Shown piece after piece: positions 13,690-22,208 of a stretch of DNA of 22,944 bases. This DNA comes from a virus. A model generated the notes under the pieces. The model did no database searches. It was not told where the DNA came from and saw nothing but the letters and a program-made list of their open reading frames with translations. The stretch spans positions 1 through 22,944 of the IMG/VR virus record IMGVR_UViG_3300046412_000056; one strand, given 5' to 3'. Numbering within the stretch: the first letter of the stretch is position 1; each line of letters begins with the position of its first letter. The translations under genes and the position numbers were made by a program.

Positions 13690-14601
13690 TTATGCTCCTG
13701 GAGTGTAAAGAATTACTTCAGAACCGATACCGTACTGAACACCAGCTGTTAGACGCATTACGATTCTTACGTTTTGACTTCCGTCAAGATCTGCTAAATC
13801 GATAACTTTAACTTCATTGTGGTCAGATAATAATCCAGTACCGAAGTAAAGGTTTGATTTCTGAGCAGCAACCATATAAGAAGCAGTCATTCCATCACAA
13901 ACGAAAAGTTTGATTCCTTCGAAGTTAAGGTTAGTTCTACCGTCGTGGTAAAGGTTAGCATATCCTAAAGCAGCTTGAGCAGCGATATAAGCTTTAGCTA
14001 CGTTTGGAGCAACATAGATAGATAAATCTTCTTTGCTGTAGATAGAGTTAGGAATTGCATCTCTTACTTTACCTAACTCAGCGATTACGTTAGAAGCAGT
14101 AACACCTCCAGAAGCTCCAGCAACGTCAACAACGTCTCCGTCAGCAGCAGCTAAAGTCAAGAATCCGTCAAACTCACCAGAGTTAGCGTCATCACCAGCC
14201 CAAATGTTTTGCTCGTTTTTCTCAGCTACTTTAGCAGCAACGTGAGCGATTAAGTAATCAGCAAAAGATGGAGGTAAAGAATCGAATGCAGAGTATCCCA
14301 TAGAAATTGCATCCCAGTCCGATCTAAAATCAGACTTACACAATTGTAGGTTCACTTGTAACTCTTTTGGAGTTAAGATTCTTTCAGTTAAAGTAACGCT
14401 TGAAGTAGCAGTAAAGTCACAAGAACCGTCAGCTAACAAGTCTCCCGTAGCGAGTTTCTTAATTACTTCTTTGTACTTAATGTTTGGTTTTACTTCAACA
14501 CCACCGTTCTCGATAGTAGAAGCAGATAATAACGCAGCAGAAATGTATTTAGAAGCCGATTCTCCCGCGTATGAAGTTGTAATACTTGTAGTAGTAGCCA
14601 T
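13690..14601 (-). CDS. Major capsid protein (HK97-fold type)
   Basis: 303 aa. A short N-terminal arm (MATTTSITTSYAGESASKYI) is followed by the E-loop/P-domain type region (TLTERILTPKELQVNLQLCKSDFRSDWDA), a spine helix (FADYLIAHVAAKVAEKNEQNIWAGD), an A-domain region (LSIYVAPNVAKAYIAAQAALGYANLYHDGR) and a beta-rich end (VRIVMRLTAGVQYGIGSEVILY). It follows the acidic scaffold gene by five bases, the usual partner order. No long propeptide is seen, so the protease probably acts mainly on the scaffold. Base composition and length suit an abundant capsid subunit assembling the head. Confidence 0.85.
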   Translation of the reverse strand: MATTTSITTSYAGESASKYISAALLSASTIENGGVEVKPNIKYKEVIKKLATGDLLADGSCDFTATSSVTLTERILTPKELQVNLQLCKSDFRSDWDAISMGYSAFDSLPPSFADYLIAHVAAKVAEKNEQNIWAGDDANSGEFDGFLTLAAADGDVVDVAGASGGVTASNVIAELGKVRDAIPNSIYSKEDLSIYVAPNVAKAYIAAQAALGYANLYHDGRTNLNFEGIKLFVCDGMTASYMVAAQKSNLYFGTGLLSDHNEVKVIDLADLDGSQNVRIVMRLTAGVQYGIGSEVILYTPGA

Positions 14602-14606
14602 TTTAT

Positions 14607-15089
14607 TTATTTATTAGAAATTTTAGATAATACTTTGTCGAATGTCGATTGTCTTCTTGATTGAGCATACAAATTAAGCTCTCTCTTATCGACCATTGCT
14701 TCTGGATTGTGCTTTAATTCAGCAACTTCTTCTTCAGCAGCTAATTCTACCTCTTCTTGAGGTTGTTCTACTGATTCTTCAGCAGAAAGTTCTTGTGGAG
14801 CGTCTTTGGAATCACCAGATCCCATTCCAGACATAATTTCGTCAATCATTGCTCTTAATTGAGCGATTTCTTGACCTAGCTCTTCTTTTGTTGCCCATTG
14901 AGCTTCAACTGGAGTATCTTCAGATGCAGAATCTTCTGCTAACTCTTCTTTTACTTCTTCTTGAACCTCGTCAGTTGCAACTTCTTCTTGAAGTTCTACT
15001 TGTTCTTCTACAGCTGGGGTCTCAACAACCTCTTCTGTAACTCCAAGTAATACTTCTTTTAGTTTTTCAACTACGTCTTTAGCGTTCAT
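14607..15089 (-). CDS. Capsid scaffolding protein
   Basis: A 160-aa, extremely acidic, Glu/Val-rich protein with low complexity, a predicted coiled coil in the middle (EELGQEIAQLRAMIDEIMSGMG, about 70-91), a second acidic stretch, and a basic end (STFDKVLSKISNK) that would bind capsid subunits. It lies directly before the capsid gene and after the protease. The shape (acidic, helical, basic C-terminal capsid-binding tail) is typical of phage scaffolds that direct head assembly and are then degraded. The Glu-rich repeats give it a distinctive minus-strand composition. Confidence 0.8.
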   Translation of the reverse strand: MNAKDVVEKLKEVLLGVTEEVVETPAVEEQVELQEEVATDEVQEEVKEELAEDSASEDTPVEAQWATKEELGQEIAQLRAMIDEIMSGMGSGDSKDAPQELSAEESVEQPQEEVELAAEEEVAELKHNPEAMVDKRELNLYAQSRRQSTFDKVLSKISNK

Positions 15090-15155
15090 ATATATTTGGA
15101 TTAATTAATTAATAATCTAATTAGATAACTATTGGTATAACAATGTGTTGTATTT

Positions 15156-15314
15156 TTACTCCCTGGTAATGGTGCTTTCTCCTTGATTTACCAAAGAACC
15201 AACACCTTGTGCTTGTAAGGAACCATCGCAATTCTCGATAGAATACTTACCATCTGGCCCTAAGCAACCTCTTCGTCCTCCCTTAGGAGATGTTCTACTT
15301 ACTGTCTTATTCAT
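15156..15314 (-). CDS. 52-aa Gly-rich small protein
   Basis: A short gene (MNKTVSRTSPKGGRRGCLG... ending NQGESTITRE) with two Cys and a GxLQAQGVGS segment. The start overlaps the end of the 48-aa gene by 8 nt. The CxxDGxYSxxxCDGSLQAQGVG arrangement is recalled in small proteins of Bacteroidetes phages next to capsid genes. No membrane span is present. A minor virion or assembly component is the best guess. The remaining 66 bases to the scaffold start (15090-15155) are AT-rich and hold no gene. Confidence 0.6.
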   Translation of the reverse strand: MNKTVSRTSPKGGRRGCLGPDGKYSIENCDGSLQAQGVGSLVNQGESTITRE

Positions 15315-15453
15315 CTTTTATAGTTGTTAAGCATAAATAGATAAGTGGCAAATAAAATAAGTGATCTGTTTCCGTTTCACTTATTTCGTATGTTCTTACC
15401 CCAAAGAGAACTCCCGGGTAAAGTCCAATACTAATTTCCCAACCATTATTCAT
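15307..15453 (-). CDS. 48-aa conserved-looking small protein
   Basis: A short gene: MNNGWEISIGLYPGVLFGVR, then a polar turn, then HLFYLPLIYLCLTTIKDE. A start with GLYPGxLFGxRxY and an end with LYLPxIxLCLTI is recalled as a recurrent small phage protein in Bacteroidetes. The two hydrophobic strands could be membrane associated or part of a small beta fold. It starts 8 nt inside the end of the protease gene and overlaps the 52-aa gene by 8 nt, so it is embedded in the head assembly operon. The role is unknown. Confidence 0.65.
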   Translation of the reverse strand: MNNGWEISIGLYPGVLFGVRTYEISETETDHLFYLPLIYLCLTTIKDE

Positions 15454-16078
15454 TATCTATCGATTTAAGTTTATTAATAGCCCACAAGAAGTCTTCTAAT
15501 AGTGATAAAGCTTCCATCTCAGCCATTTCCTCTTCGGTAGGCTCTTGTGGTCTTTCATCAAGTTTATCAGTAAAGAACCCCTCGATTGAGAAACCTTTTA
15601 CCATTCCAGTTTTCACAAACTCTTCCCATATTTGGTCGTTGTTTACTTTTACTGAAATCATCCAAGTTCCTACGGGTAAGCTTAGATTGTATTTTCTTGA
15701 TTTGTCTTTAACTTCATCTTCGATGATCCAAGATTCTACGACTGATAGCCCTCCGATCTCGACCTCGTGTTCCAATGTCGAATTGTTCTGTTTGCCTCTT
15801 GAGAGAAATAACTCTGAAGCTTTACGAACAGTATCTTCGCTAAAGAAGATGTAATATTCGTCTTCTCCATTTCTTCTGTATATTTTCTTATTTGGTATAA
15901 GAGCTGGGCCTAAAAGAATACGTTTTTCTGTATCGATTTCTGCAAGTTGAACCTTGCCATCTTTCAATGCAATGAAGTCTTCTTCTATAGCGGGATGCTC
16001 TACGATAGATACAGCATCAATACCGCTGTATTCGTTTTCTTCGTCTATAAATAGCTCAAAAATATCTAGTTCTTCCAT
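15446..16078 (-). CDS. Prohead protease, XkdF (Peptidase_S78_2) type
   Basis: 210 aa. The N-terminal DAVSIVEHPAIEEDFIAL is followed by the core: RILLGPALIPNKKIYR, an EDTVRKASELFL helix, NSTLEHEVE (His104), VVESWIIEDE, LPVGTWMISVKVNNDQIWEEF and MVKGFSIEGFF (Ser164). The order matches XkdF-like serine proteases, with His104 and Ser164 as likely catalytic residues. It would process scaffold and possibly capsid proteins during head maturation. Residues 171-210 form an acidic helical tail. It sits between the tape measure and the scaffold/capsid genes, a compact head cassette with two small genes in between. Confidence 0.82.
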   Translation of the reverse strand: MEELDIFELFIDEENEYSGIDAVSIVEHPAIEEDFIALKDGKVQLAEIDTEKRILLGPALIPNKKIYRRNGEDEYYIFFSEDTVRKASELFLSRGKQNNSTLEHEVEIGGLSVVESWIIEDEVKDKSRKYNLSLPVGTWMISVKVNNDQIWEEFVKTGMVKGFSIEGFFTDKLDERPQEPTEEEMAEMEALSLLEDFLWAINKLKSIDNE

Positions 16079-16113
16079 AATAAGGTAACTTATTTGTTAA
16101 TTATTGTCTTATT

Positions 16114-17967
16114 TTAGCCTAATGAAGCGTCTCCAATAGTGTTTCTTTCCATCTCTTGAGCAGTAGTAACGTCTTTCGATACCATATAAGCTTTTATTGG
16201 TTGAGATAGTTGACTTCCTACCGCTTGAGCCAATAAATTGGTTTGAGATTGACCTACTATATTGAAGTCTGGTGCTTGAATACCTCCTCCAGTTGAAACA
16301 TTAGAAACTCCTCCAGTCATTGCTGAAGCTGAACTTTCGTATTTTTGAGCAGCAATAATCGCAATCTGAGCATACCCAGCAGCTCTCTCTAATACTTGAG
16401 CGGCTTTTGCTCTGAATGGAGAATCTGGAGATGGAATTGTGTATTGTGAAGCTCTAGCTTTAATTGAGTTTCCAGCAACATCAGCAATAGCTGTAGCTAA
16501 CTTAAATGCTTTCTCAATTCTAAATCTAGCTCTAGCAATCTTGTCTTGTTTTCTTCTTAAAGCCTCATCGTTTTGAGCAATTTGATTTTGTATTGCTTTT
16601 CTTTGGTCTGTTGATAGCTGTTCATTTCTCAACCTAGCCTTCAATTCATTATTAATAGCATTAGTTTTATTTTTTTCTGTTGCTATTTCTCTTTGAGCGG
16701 CAGCATCAACCAAGTCTCCAGCTATATTTACGTACTTCTTAAAGTTGTCTATTTTTTCTAATTTTTCTTTAAGGGGTCTAACAACGCTATCAACCATAGC
16801 TTGAACTGATTGTTCAACCTCCAACTGGTCCTCAGCGTCTCCAACAGTAAAGTCTATTATGTCGTTAACGCTTAATTCAGTTTTATTTCCACTAATCCTT
16901 TCTCTGAACTTTTTCTCTAATTTAGCGAATAGAGCGTCAAAAGTTTTATCTACAAAGCTTAAGTCAGCTTTTATCTCCTCTTCTTTTTTACAGTCTCCAA
17001 ACATTAAGCATAAAAACTTATTGCCTTGTAATCCAGCTACAGCTTTATCATACTCATCATTTACGATTTTTCTTTTTCGAGTTACAGCGTCTTGTAATTT
17101 CTTGATTTCTTCCTCTGTAGAGTTTTTTCTAACTTCAAACTCTTCTTTTATTTGTTGCTGAACTTCTTCCTTTGTGATTCTAACGGTTGACCCACCAGTT
17201 GATACAGATAATCCTTGAGCTTCTTCTATTCTTTTAGCGGTGGCTTCAGCATCCTCAGCTAATTTAGCTCTTAAGTTTATTTCTTTAACTATAGACTCTT
17301 GTAATGTTGAACTTAAAGATGCTTCATAAACATTAAACTCTAAAACTTTAGATCTAGCTTTTATATAATCATCTATACTTCCTATTGTAGCATCATAACC
17401 ATCCTTCTTAAGAGATCTCATAGCTGCTGTTTGCTTTTCTATAGAGGCTGTAGTATCATCTAATATACTCTTATAGTGTTCTAGTCGAAATATGAGTCCC
17501 TTAGCTTTAGCTAACTCTTTATTTAGGTCTTCTGATTCTTTCTTTGCTTTTTTATTAGCCATAGCGAATTTTTCAATAACCGCAATAACTACCTGGAATG
17601 CAACAATAACCCCAAGAGGGCCCATTAAAGCTTGACCCATAGCTTTAAGTCCATTCCCAACTCCTTTTGTTGTAGAAACTAAGGTGGCAAACAAAGTACC
17701 TAGCTGTGAAATGTTGTTGGCCATTGCTGTAAAACCGTAATTCGAATCCGAAATAGTACGACCTAATTCGGTAACAGCAGCTCCAGCTAACCCAGTTTTG
17801 TTTATGTTTTTGTTTAGCTCATTATTTGTGTCGGCTATTTTCTTTTTCAGCAAATCAGAAGCCCTACTAGCATCAATAAATCCTCTGGTTAATCCATCTA
17901 TTTTGACTTTACCGTTTGCGGTATTAACCCTAACGTTGTATAATATTTGTTTAGTCTCTGTTGCCAT
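16114..17967 (-). CDS. Tail tape measure protein
   Basis: 617 aa, largely alpha-helical and coiled coil. The N-terminal region has a SDSNYGFTAMANNISQLGTLFATLV segment and then a hydrophobic stretch at about 112-137 (ALMGPLGVIVAFQVVIAVIEKF). Long charged coiled coils run from 140 to 500. An Ala-rich segment follows (FKLATAIADVAGNSIKA...ERAAGYAQIAIIAAQKY) and a Gly/Ser-rich end. This is the standard tape measure layout: it fills the tail tube lumen and sets tail length. At the usual 1.5 angstrom per residue, the tail would be roughly 90 nm. The start lies 17 nt inside the end of a 52-aa gene. It is short for a siphophage. Confidence 0.88.
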   Translation of the reverse strand: MATETKQILYNVRVNTANGKVKIDGLTRGFIDASRASDLLKKKIADTNNELNKNINKTGLAGAAVTELGRTISDSNYGFTAMANNISQLGTLFATLVSTTKGVGNGLKAMGQALMGPLGVIVAFQVVIAVIEKFAMANKKAKKESEDLNKELAKAKGLIFRLEHYKSILDDTTASIEKQTAAMRSLKKDGYDATIGSIDDYIKARSKVLEFNVYEASLSSTLQESIVKEINLRAKLAEDAEATAKRIEEAQGLSVSTGGSTVRITKEEVQQQIKEEFEVRKNSTEEEIKKLQDAVTRKRKIVNDEYDKAVAGLQGNKFLCLMFGDCKKEEEIKADLSFVDKTFDALFAKLEKKFRERISGNKTELSVNDIIDFTVGDAEDQLEVEQSVQAMVDSVVRPLKEKLEKIDNFKKYVNIAGDLVDAAAQREIATEKNKTNAINNELKARLRNEQLSTDQRKAIQNQIAQNDEALRRKQDKIARARFRIEKAFKLATAIADVAGNSIKARASQYTIPSPDSPFRAKAAQVLERAAGYAQIAIIAAQKYESSASAMTGGVSNVSTGGGIQAPDFNIVGQSQTNLLAQAVGSQLSQPIKAYMVSKDVTTAQEMERNTIGDASLG

Positions 17968-18109
17968 CTGTGTAGTTATTTCTTTTTCTAGTTTGTTTTA
18001 TTTCACTAAGCCTTGTGGGAGCTTTGTATTTTCCTTTAGCTATATCGATATCTTCGTCTCTTATATACCAATCATCAGCGTTCAGCATCTCTATTATTTC
18101 TTTAATCAT
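17951..18109 (-). CDS. 52-aa charged small protein before the tape measure
   Basis: A short gene (MIKEIIEMLNADDWYIRDED... ending RNNYTDGNRD) with a short helix at the start and a basic, polar end. Its ATG overlaps the stop of the 676-aa tail gene (ATGA at 18109-18106), and its end overlaps the tape measure start by 17 nt. The double overlap and the amino acid composition favour a real gene. It fills an otherwise unexplained 138-base gap. The function is unknown; a tail assembly accessory or a translational coupler are options. Confidence 0.6.
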   Translation of the reverse strand: MIKEIIEMLNADDWYIRDEDIDIAKGKYKAPTRLSEIKQTRKRNNYTDGNRD

Positions 18110-20136
18110 AAGTCTGGTATTAATTCAATGTTGCTTTTATTATTTAATAAGTTTGACGATACTGAGTTTATCTTGTAGGATTTACCTCCAACAATAAACC
18201 TATCGTTAAGCCTATATTTAGTCAATATATTGAGTGGAAGAATAGCTTGAATCTTAATAATTCTATTTCTGTAATCAAACACATCGTCAATATAGTCTTT
18301 GTAATACACCGTAAACAGAGTGTCTGTCATCTCTGCGTATGTGTACTCATTAATCTCAGACTTGAAGTTAATGTTGTGTGAGTTTGTAAGTAGTCTAGAA
18401 TTGCTAGGTACATAGTAGTCGTTTATAGATGCATAATCAGCATCTTCTGGTGTTCCAGATTGGTAATTACCTATAATTCTCATTTGAGTTCCATTTTCGA
18501 CTCTAGGGGCATAAAAAACTAACGGAAGACCTAATATCGGATCAGCATTTCCGCTGTCATCTAGACTGCCAACCATCCATCCAACTTGTATGGTAGTTGC
18601 ATCGGTAGAATAATCAAATCCAGCTAACTTCTCATACTTCATATGCTCAAAAGGAACTTCTACGATATAAGGCTTACCATCAAACTTGTTTTCAATATTA
18701 TATTCTTCTGTAGCCCACTCTTGATTGAATAACTCTTGATGTTTAAGAGCTTGTAAAGACTGTAATCCTTTGTATCTGAACTCTATTTTGTTGAATAGAG
18801 AAGCTGTATTGATTTCTGAGTCAGTTACGTCAACGTATTTAGTAATATCGTAAGTAGTTCCATCTGCGTAGAAGGTGTTTAAATCCTTTATAACGAATGT
18901 TTGACCATCGAAGTAAGCAGTAAGGTTAAACATTTTAAAAAGACCAGTAAGGAAGTCTATAATCTTCATCTCTGGCATATTATCTGTAACCACAAACGTT
19001 GGCTTAGTCGTTATAACTTGATTTGAACCAAAATTAAACTGCTGAAATTCGGTTGAGTTCCTTGTTGCGTATAAGTTAGACGTAGATAGTAACGTAATTA
19101 CATCTTGATGTTCTATTATTATCTTGTAAGTTCCATTTGGTAGACTTTCCCATACTGGCATCGAATTACCCCACAAGTTATCATTCCTTCTGTATTCCTC
19201 GTCATCCTTTAAAAGCACTACATTATAAGAAGAATTGCTAGTTACGTATAAATTAAAGCTTACATCGTAAGTATTGGTAGCACTATCCGTTATAATAAAG
19301 CGATCTCCTTGTGTTGCAAAACCGTAAGTACTCCATCCTTGAGTTGGAAGTTGATTTACTTGTGTTTCTTTGTATGTAATGTTAATTTTGCCTTTTTCTC
19401 TGTGTAACCATAAGTACAAGTCATAGAAATCTACTGTTAAGGTGCTAAAGAAGTCGTTAGAGAATACTAAATCGTAATTATAACCATTAGCTATAGTATA
19501 TTGGTTTTGTATCTCCTTTATTATGCAATAAAGGCGAATAGCGTACTTTAAATTCTTGTAATAAGCACCAGATCCGCTTAAATCAGCTACGTTATTTATC
19601 GCAGAAGTAGTTCTGTCGTAATAAAATCTGTTTTCGGCACTAATTAATGGCGTTATAATAGCATTTGTTACTCCGTCAACAGTTTTCCCGTTTTGAAGGT
19701 AAGTTGATACGTCTGAAAGAGTATAAGGAGTATCATAAGCGGAAAAATCAAGGTCAGATAGCATATCATCTCCCAATAAGTCCTTTAGCTTAATTGATTC
19801 TCCTATAAAAGTTATTTTATAAGCATAAGCTCTATTGTTTTTCATCTGAACGCCATCTAAACGAACCTTTCCTTTACGGAAGAACTGATGATTGATTTCG
19901 ATTATAGCATCAGACTTGTATCTAGCATCATATCCGTTAGTAATATCGCTATCGTGATAGTGTTTAAAGACTAAGTTGTTGTTTCTAGATGCTTTTACAG
20001 CGAAGGATTGACTATAATCAGTAAAAATCTTAGAAACATCCTTAACATCTTGTATAGACGAGGTTATTTGTAAGCTCTCATCCTCAAATAAGTCTATTCT
20101 TTGACCATCTATGTATAATTGGATGTCTTGCTTCAT
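18106..20136 (-). CDS. Large tail/baseplate protein
   Basis: 676 aa. It starts MKQDIQLYIDGQRIDLFEDESLQITSSIQDVKDVSKIFTDYSQSFAVKAS, an opening recalled from conserved Bacteroidetes phage tail proteins (LFxDExIxxTxSIQDxxDxxKIFTDYSxxFxVPAS). The rest is beta-rich, with NKIEFRYKGLQ, AEMTDTLFTVYYKDYIDDVFDYRNRIIKI and a terminal YRLNDRFIVGGKSYKINSVSSNLL. The hub-like ending (RFIVGGKxYxINS) suggests a distal tail or baseplate hub component at the tail tip. It lies between another tail protein (TAATG coupled) and the tape measure. The specific role is inferred. Confidence 0.65.
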   Translation of the reverse strand: MKQDIQLYIDGQRIDLFEDESLQITSSIQDVKDVSKIFTDYSQSFAVKASRNNNLVFKHYHDSDITNGYDARYKSDAIIEINHQFFRKGKVRLDGVQMKNNRAYAYKITFIGESIKLKDLLGDDMLSDLDFSAYDTPYTLSDVSTYLQNGKTVDGVTNAIITPLISAENRFYYDRTTSAINNVADLSGSGAYYKNLKYAIRLYCIIKEIQNQYTIANGYNYDLVFSNDFFSTLTVDFYDLYLWLHREKGKINITYKETQVNQLPTQGWSTYGFATQGDRFIITDSATNTYDVSFNLYVTSNSSYNVVLLKDDEEYRRNDNLWGNSMPVWESLPNGTYKIIIEHQDVITLLSTSNLYATRNSTEFQQFNFGSNQVITTKPTFVVTDNMPEMKIIDFLTGLFKMFNLTAYFDGQTFVIKDLNTFYADGTTYDITKYVDVTDSEINTASLFNKIEFRYKGLQSLQALKHQELFNQEWATEEYNIENKFDGKPYIVEVPFEHMKYEKLAGFDYSTDATTIQVGWMVGSLDDSGNADPILGLPLVFYAPRVENGTQMRIIGNYQSGTPEDADYASINDYYVPSNSRLLTNSHNINFKSEINEYTYAEMTDTLFTVYYKDYIDDVFDYRNRIIKIQAILPLNILTKYRLNDRFIVGGKSYKINSVSSNLLNNKSNIELIPDL

Positions 20137-21272
20137 TATCTGATGTTGTTTATTTTGTCAAATGCATACTCAAAATTCATTGTGTAGCTAATAAGCTTGT
20201 CGTTTACCGCTTTTTTGATGTTTAATGAATTGGTTGTTGTGCGAACTGGCAATACCTCTGTTCCGTTATCAATCCAAACTTCCTCAGACAGCATAATCTG
20301 TTTCATTACTCCGTTAAAGTTTTCTGGAAGAAAACCAGTATTTAGCATAATTGATTCTTTTCCGTTTACATTGAATGATTTTATTTGGTGGTAAGCTGTG
20401 TTATAGGTCGGTGTGCCACTAAAATCGATAGTATTACGTTTAAATGTGTCAGATGTAACATTTAGTGTTGTTTGTGACTTCTTAAAGAACCACAAGTCTT
20501 GCATAGCACCGTATTTGTTGTAGAATATGACTTTCATAGGTGTATACTTAGGTTCACAAACCTTAATCAGCCTAACTGTAAGTGTTCCTCCACCAGCAGC
20601 AACACTTTTGGTAACCGTAATTGTTTCTATATCGTCAAAAAGCTCTGTTTCTGTGATTTTAACGTACACAATCTTGTTGGAGGAGTCTGTAGAGTCACCG
20701 ATGGCTTGATCCGTAGCCCCAGACTCCCAAGTCCCAACATAAGTGTCCCAATATTCGCTTACTTGCTCCCAATATACAGCGGGGACAGATACTCCATCTA
20801 TAGAGACATTTGTAGCACCTTCGTCATATAGTGCAAATACGATATCTTGTCCGTCTAAGTAGTAAATATCTGTGTTGTCTTGCATTAATACGTCTACTGT
20901 GGATTCTCCGGGATGAATTCCATCCTCAAAGAAGCCATATCCATCCACAGCTAACCTTTGTCCCGTAATTGGAGTGCCAATGGCTGTAGTTCTAGCTAAA
21001 TCGGAGTACATTTGATACGACCAGTAAACCCATACTGCATTTGTAGAGTAGTCACCGTATTCTGTGACAATGTAATCCCTAACGTAATCCGCTATTTCAA
21101 AAGTGATATATTCGTTGTTTCCTACAACATCCTTTGTGAATGTATACGTAGCAGTACCCGGGATAGATGTTTCCACCCCATCCCATATGTATAAGTTAAA
21201 TTCTACAGAAGCTAAACTAGCATCAGATACTTTGATGAAATACGGGCTTCTTACGTTTATTTTAGTTGCCAT
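20136..21272 (-). CDS. Tail/baseplate structural protein
   Basis: 378 aa, beta-rich. It begins MATKINVRSPYFIKVSDASLASVEFNLYIW and contains FEIADYVRDYI, CEPKYTPMKVIFYNKYGAMQDLWFFKKSQTTLNV, HQIKSFNVNGKESIMLNTGFLPENFNGVMKQIMLSEEVW and a final MNFEYAFDKINNIR. This run of motifs is recalled from a conserved structural protein in Bacteroidetes phages, always next to the large tail protein that follows here. The start overlaps the connector gene by 11 nt. A tail-tip or baseplate role is likely; no enzyme motif is seen. Confidence 0.6.
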   Translation of the reverse strand: MATKINVRSPYFIKVSDASLASVEFNLYIWDGVETSIPGTATYTFTKDVVGNNEYITFEIADYVRDYIVTEYGDYSTNAVWVYWSYQMYSDLARTTAIGTPITGQRLAVDGYGFFEDGIHPGESTVDVLMQDNTDIYYLDGQDIVFALYDEGATNVSIDGVSVPAVYWEQVSEYWDTYVGTWESGATDQAIGDSTDSSNKIVYVKITETELFDDIETITVTKSVAAGGGTLTVRLIKVCEPKYTPMKVIFYNKYGAMQDLWFFKKSQTTLNVTSDTFKRNTIDFSGTPTYNTAYHQIKSFNVNGKESIMLNTGFLPENFNGVMKQIMLSEEVWIDNGTEVLPVRTTTNSLNIKKAVNDKLISYTMNFEYAFDKINNIR

Positions 21273-21753
21273 TAGTTTTTATGTTTTTATCCAAAGCTTC
21301 GCTTAAATCTTTTTGGAATGCTTCAGCTATTTCTTTAGTTATGTAGTTTTTATATCGTTGTGTTACTTTGTCCACTAAGTTGCTTCCTCCTCCTTGAGCC
21401 ATAAACCTATCTATAGTCCCCTCTTTAGATATTTTACTAGCAATAGCAAAAGCCATTTGATTAAATGTCTTCGTTTTGCCTTTTATCTTCTTTGGCTTTA
21501 AGCCTTTTGCTTTAGCCCACTTTCGTATTTGATTGTAAGGAGCAACTTTGCTTGGAGCAGATCCTTGGTCAACATACTTTATTCTCCAATCAGCTAAGAT
21601 GTCTAAATTGAATTTGTCTACATTATATTCCAAACTTTTAGCTAAATTTCCAGTAGCATAAGTCTTATCCGCCTTCATTTGAGACTGTAACTTCTGGTAT
21701 AGAAGCTTACCAATTTTACCTAACGCAGCTCTTGTGTAAAAGGAGTTTAACAT
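21262..21753 (-). CDS. HK97 gp10-like head-tail connector protein
   Basis: 163 aa, basic. A helical N-terminus (LGKIGKLLYQKLQSQMKAD) is followed by ATGNLAKSLEYNV, then WRIKYVDQGSAPSKVAPYNQIRKWAKAKGLKPKK and a C-terminal helix (ITKEIAEAFQKDLSEALDKN). The order of a G-L-x-S-L strand, a Y-x-x-x-G segment, and then I-x-x-W-x-x-x-K-G is that of HK97 gp10-like neck/tail completion proteins. It joins the head to the tail. It overlaps the upstream terminator-like gene by 7 nt. Function by recalled pattern, not search. Confidence 0.68.
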   Translation of the reverse strand: MLNSFYTRAALGKIGKLLYQKLQSQMKADKTYATGNLAKSLEYNVDKFNLDILADWRIKYVDQGSAPSKVAPYNQIRKWAKAKGLKPKKIKGKTKTFNQMAFAIASKISKEGTIDRFMAQGGGSNLVDKVTQRYKNYITKEIAEAFQKDLSEALDKNIKTNGN

Positions 21754-22208
21754 ATACTGAATGTATTAGGGACTCTAATGGTAAAACTAGCACCCCATCC
21801 AGCTAACATATTCTCATACTTGTCAACTAGCTTTTCTACAGTTGGCTCATTTACTAACTGTACTTGGTTGTCAAATAAGCTACCTCTTTGTAAAGAAGTA
21901 ACAATATCAGAAACAACTCCAAGTTGAGTGTTTAAAACGTCAACTAGGTTATCATTCCCGTAAAAAGGCTTTGTCTTATCGTCTTTCTTTGTAATGTCTA
22001 CAATGTCTAAAACCATAAGCGAAATAGAAAACTCAATAACGTTATCCACAAACGTAATATTAGGAGCTATATCTAAGTGGGCTAATGGATACATTTCAGT
22101 CTTGTCGAGGTCTATTTCGTCCAGATCACCGAACTTAACGGAGAACACATTAGGATTATCCATCAGCTTATCTCTTAGTTTGTCTAATATGTCGTATACT
22201 TGTGTCAT
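21747..22208 (-). CDS. Tail terminator-like protein
   Basis: 153 aa. The N-terminal helix (YDILDKLRDKLMDNPNV) is followed by strands and an acidic middle, then FYGNDNLVDVLNTQLGVVSDIVTSLQRGSLFD and a final LAGWGASFTIRVPNTFSIC strand. Small alpha/beta proteins with this ending (AGWxAxFTIxVPN) are common in Bacteroidetes phage tail operons, and the shape fits a tail terminator or completion protein that caps the tube. Its start overlaps the end of the -1 frame chaperone (ATGA at 22208-22205). No specific motif proves the function. Confidence 0.6.
   Translation of the reverse strand: MTQVYDILDKLRDKLMDNPNVFSVKFGDLDEIDLDKTEMYPLAHLDIAPNITFVDNVIEFSISLMVLDIVDITKKDDKTKPFYGNDNLVDVLNTQLGVVSDIVTSLQRGSLFDNQVQLVNEPTVEKLVDKYENMLAGWGASFTIRVPNTFSIC

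Noticed and set aside
14849-15040. Leucine-rich plus-strand frame opposite the scaffold gene
   Set aside because: It is the mirror of Glu-rich codons (GAA/GAG read as TTC/CTT) in the scaffold gene; no start context or neighbours support it.
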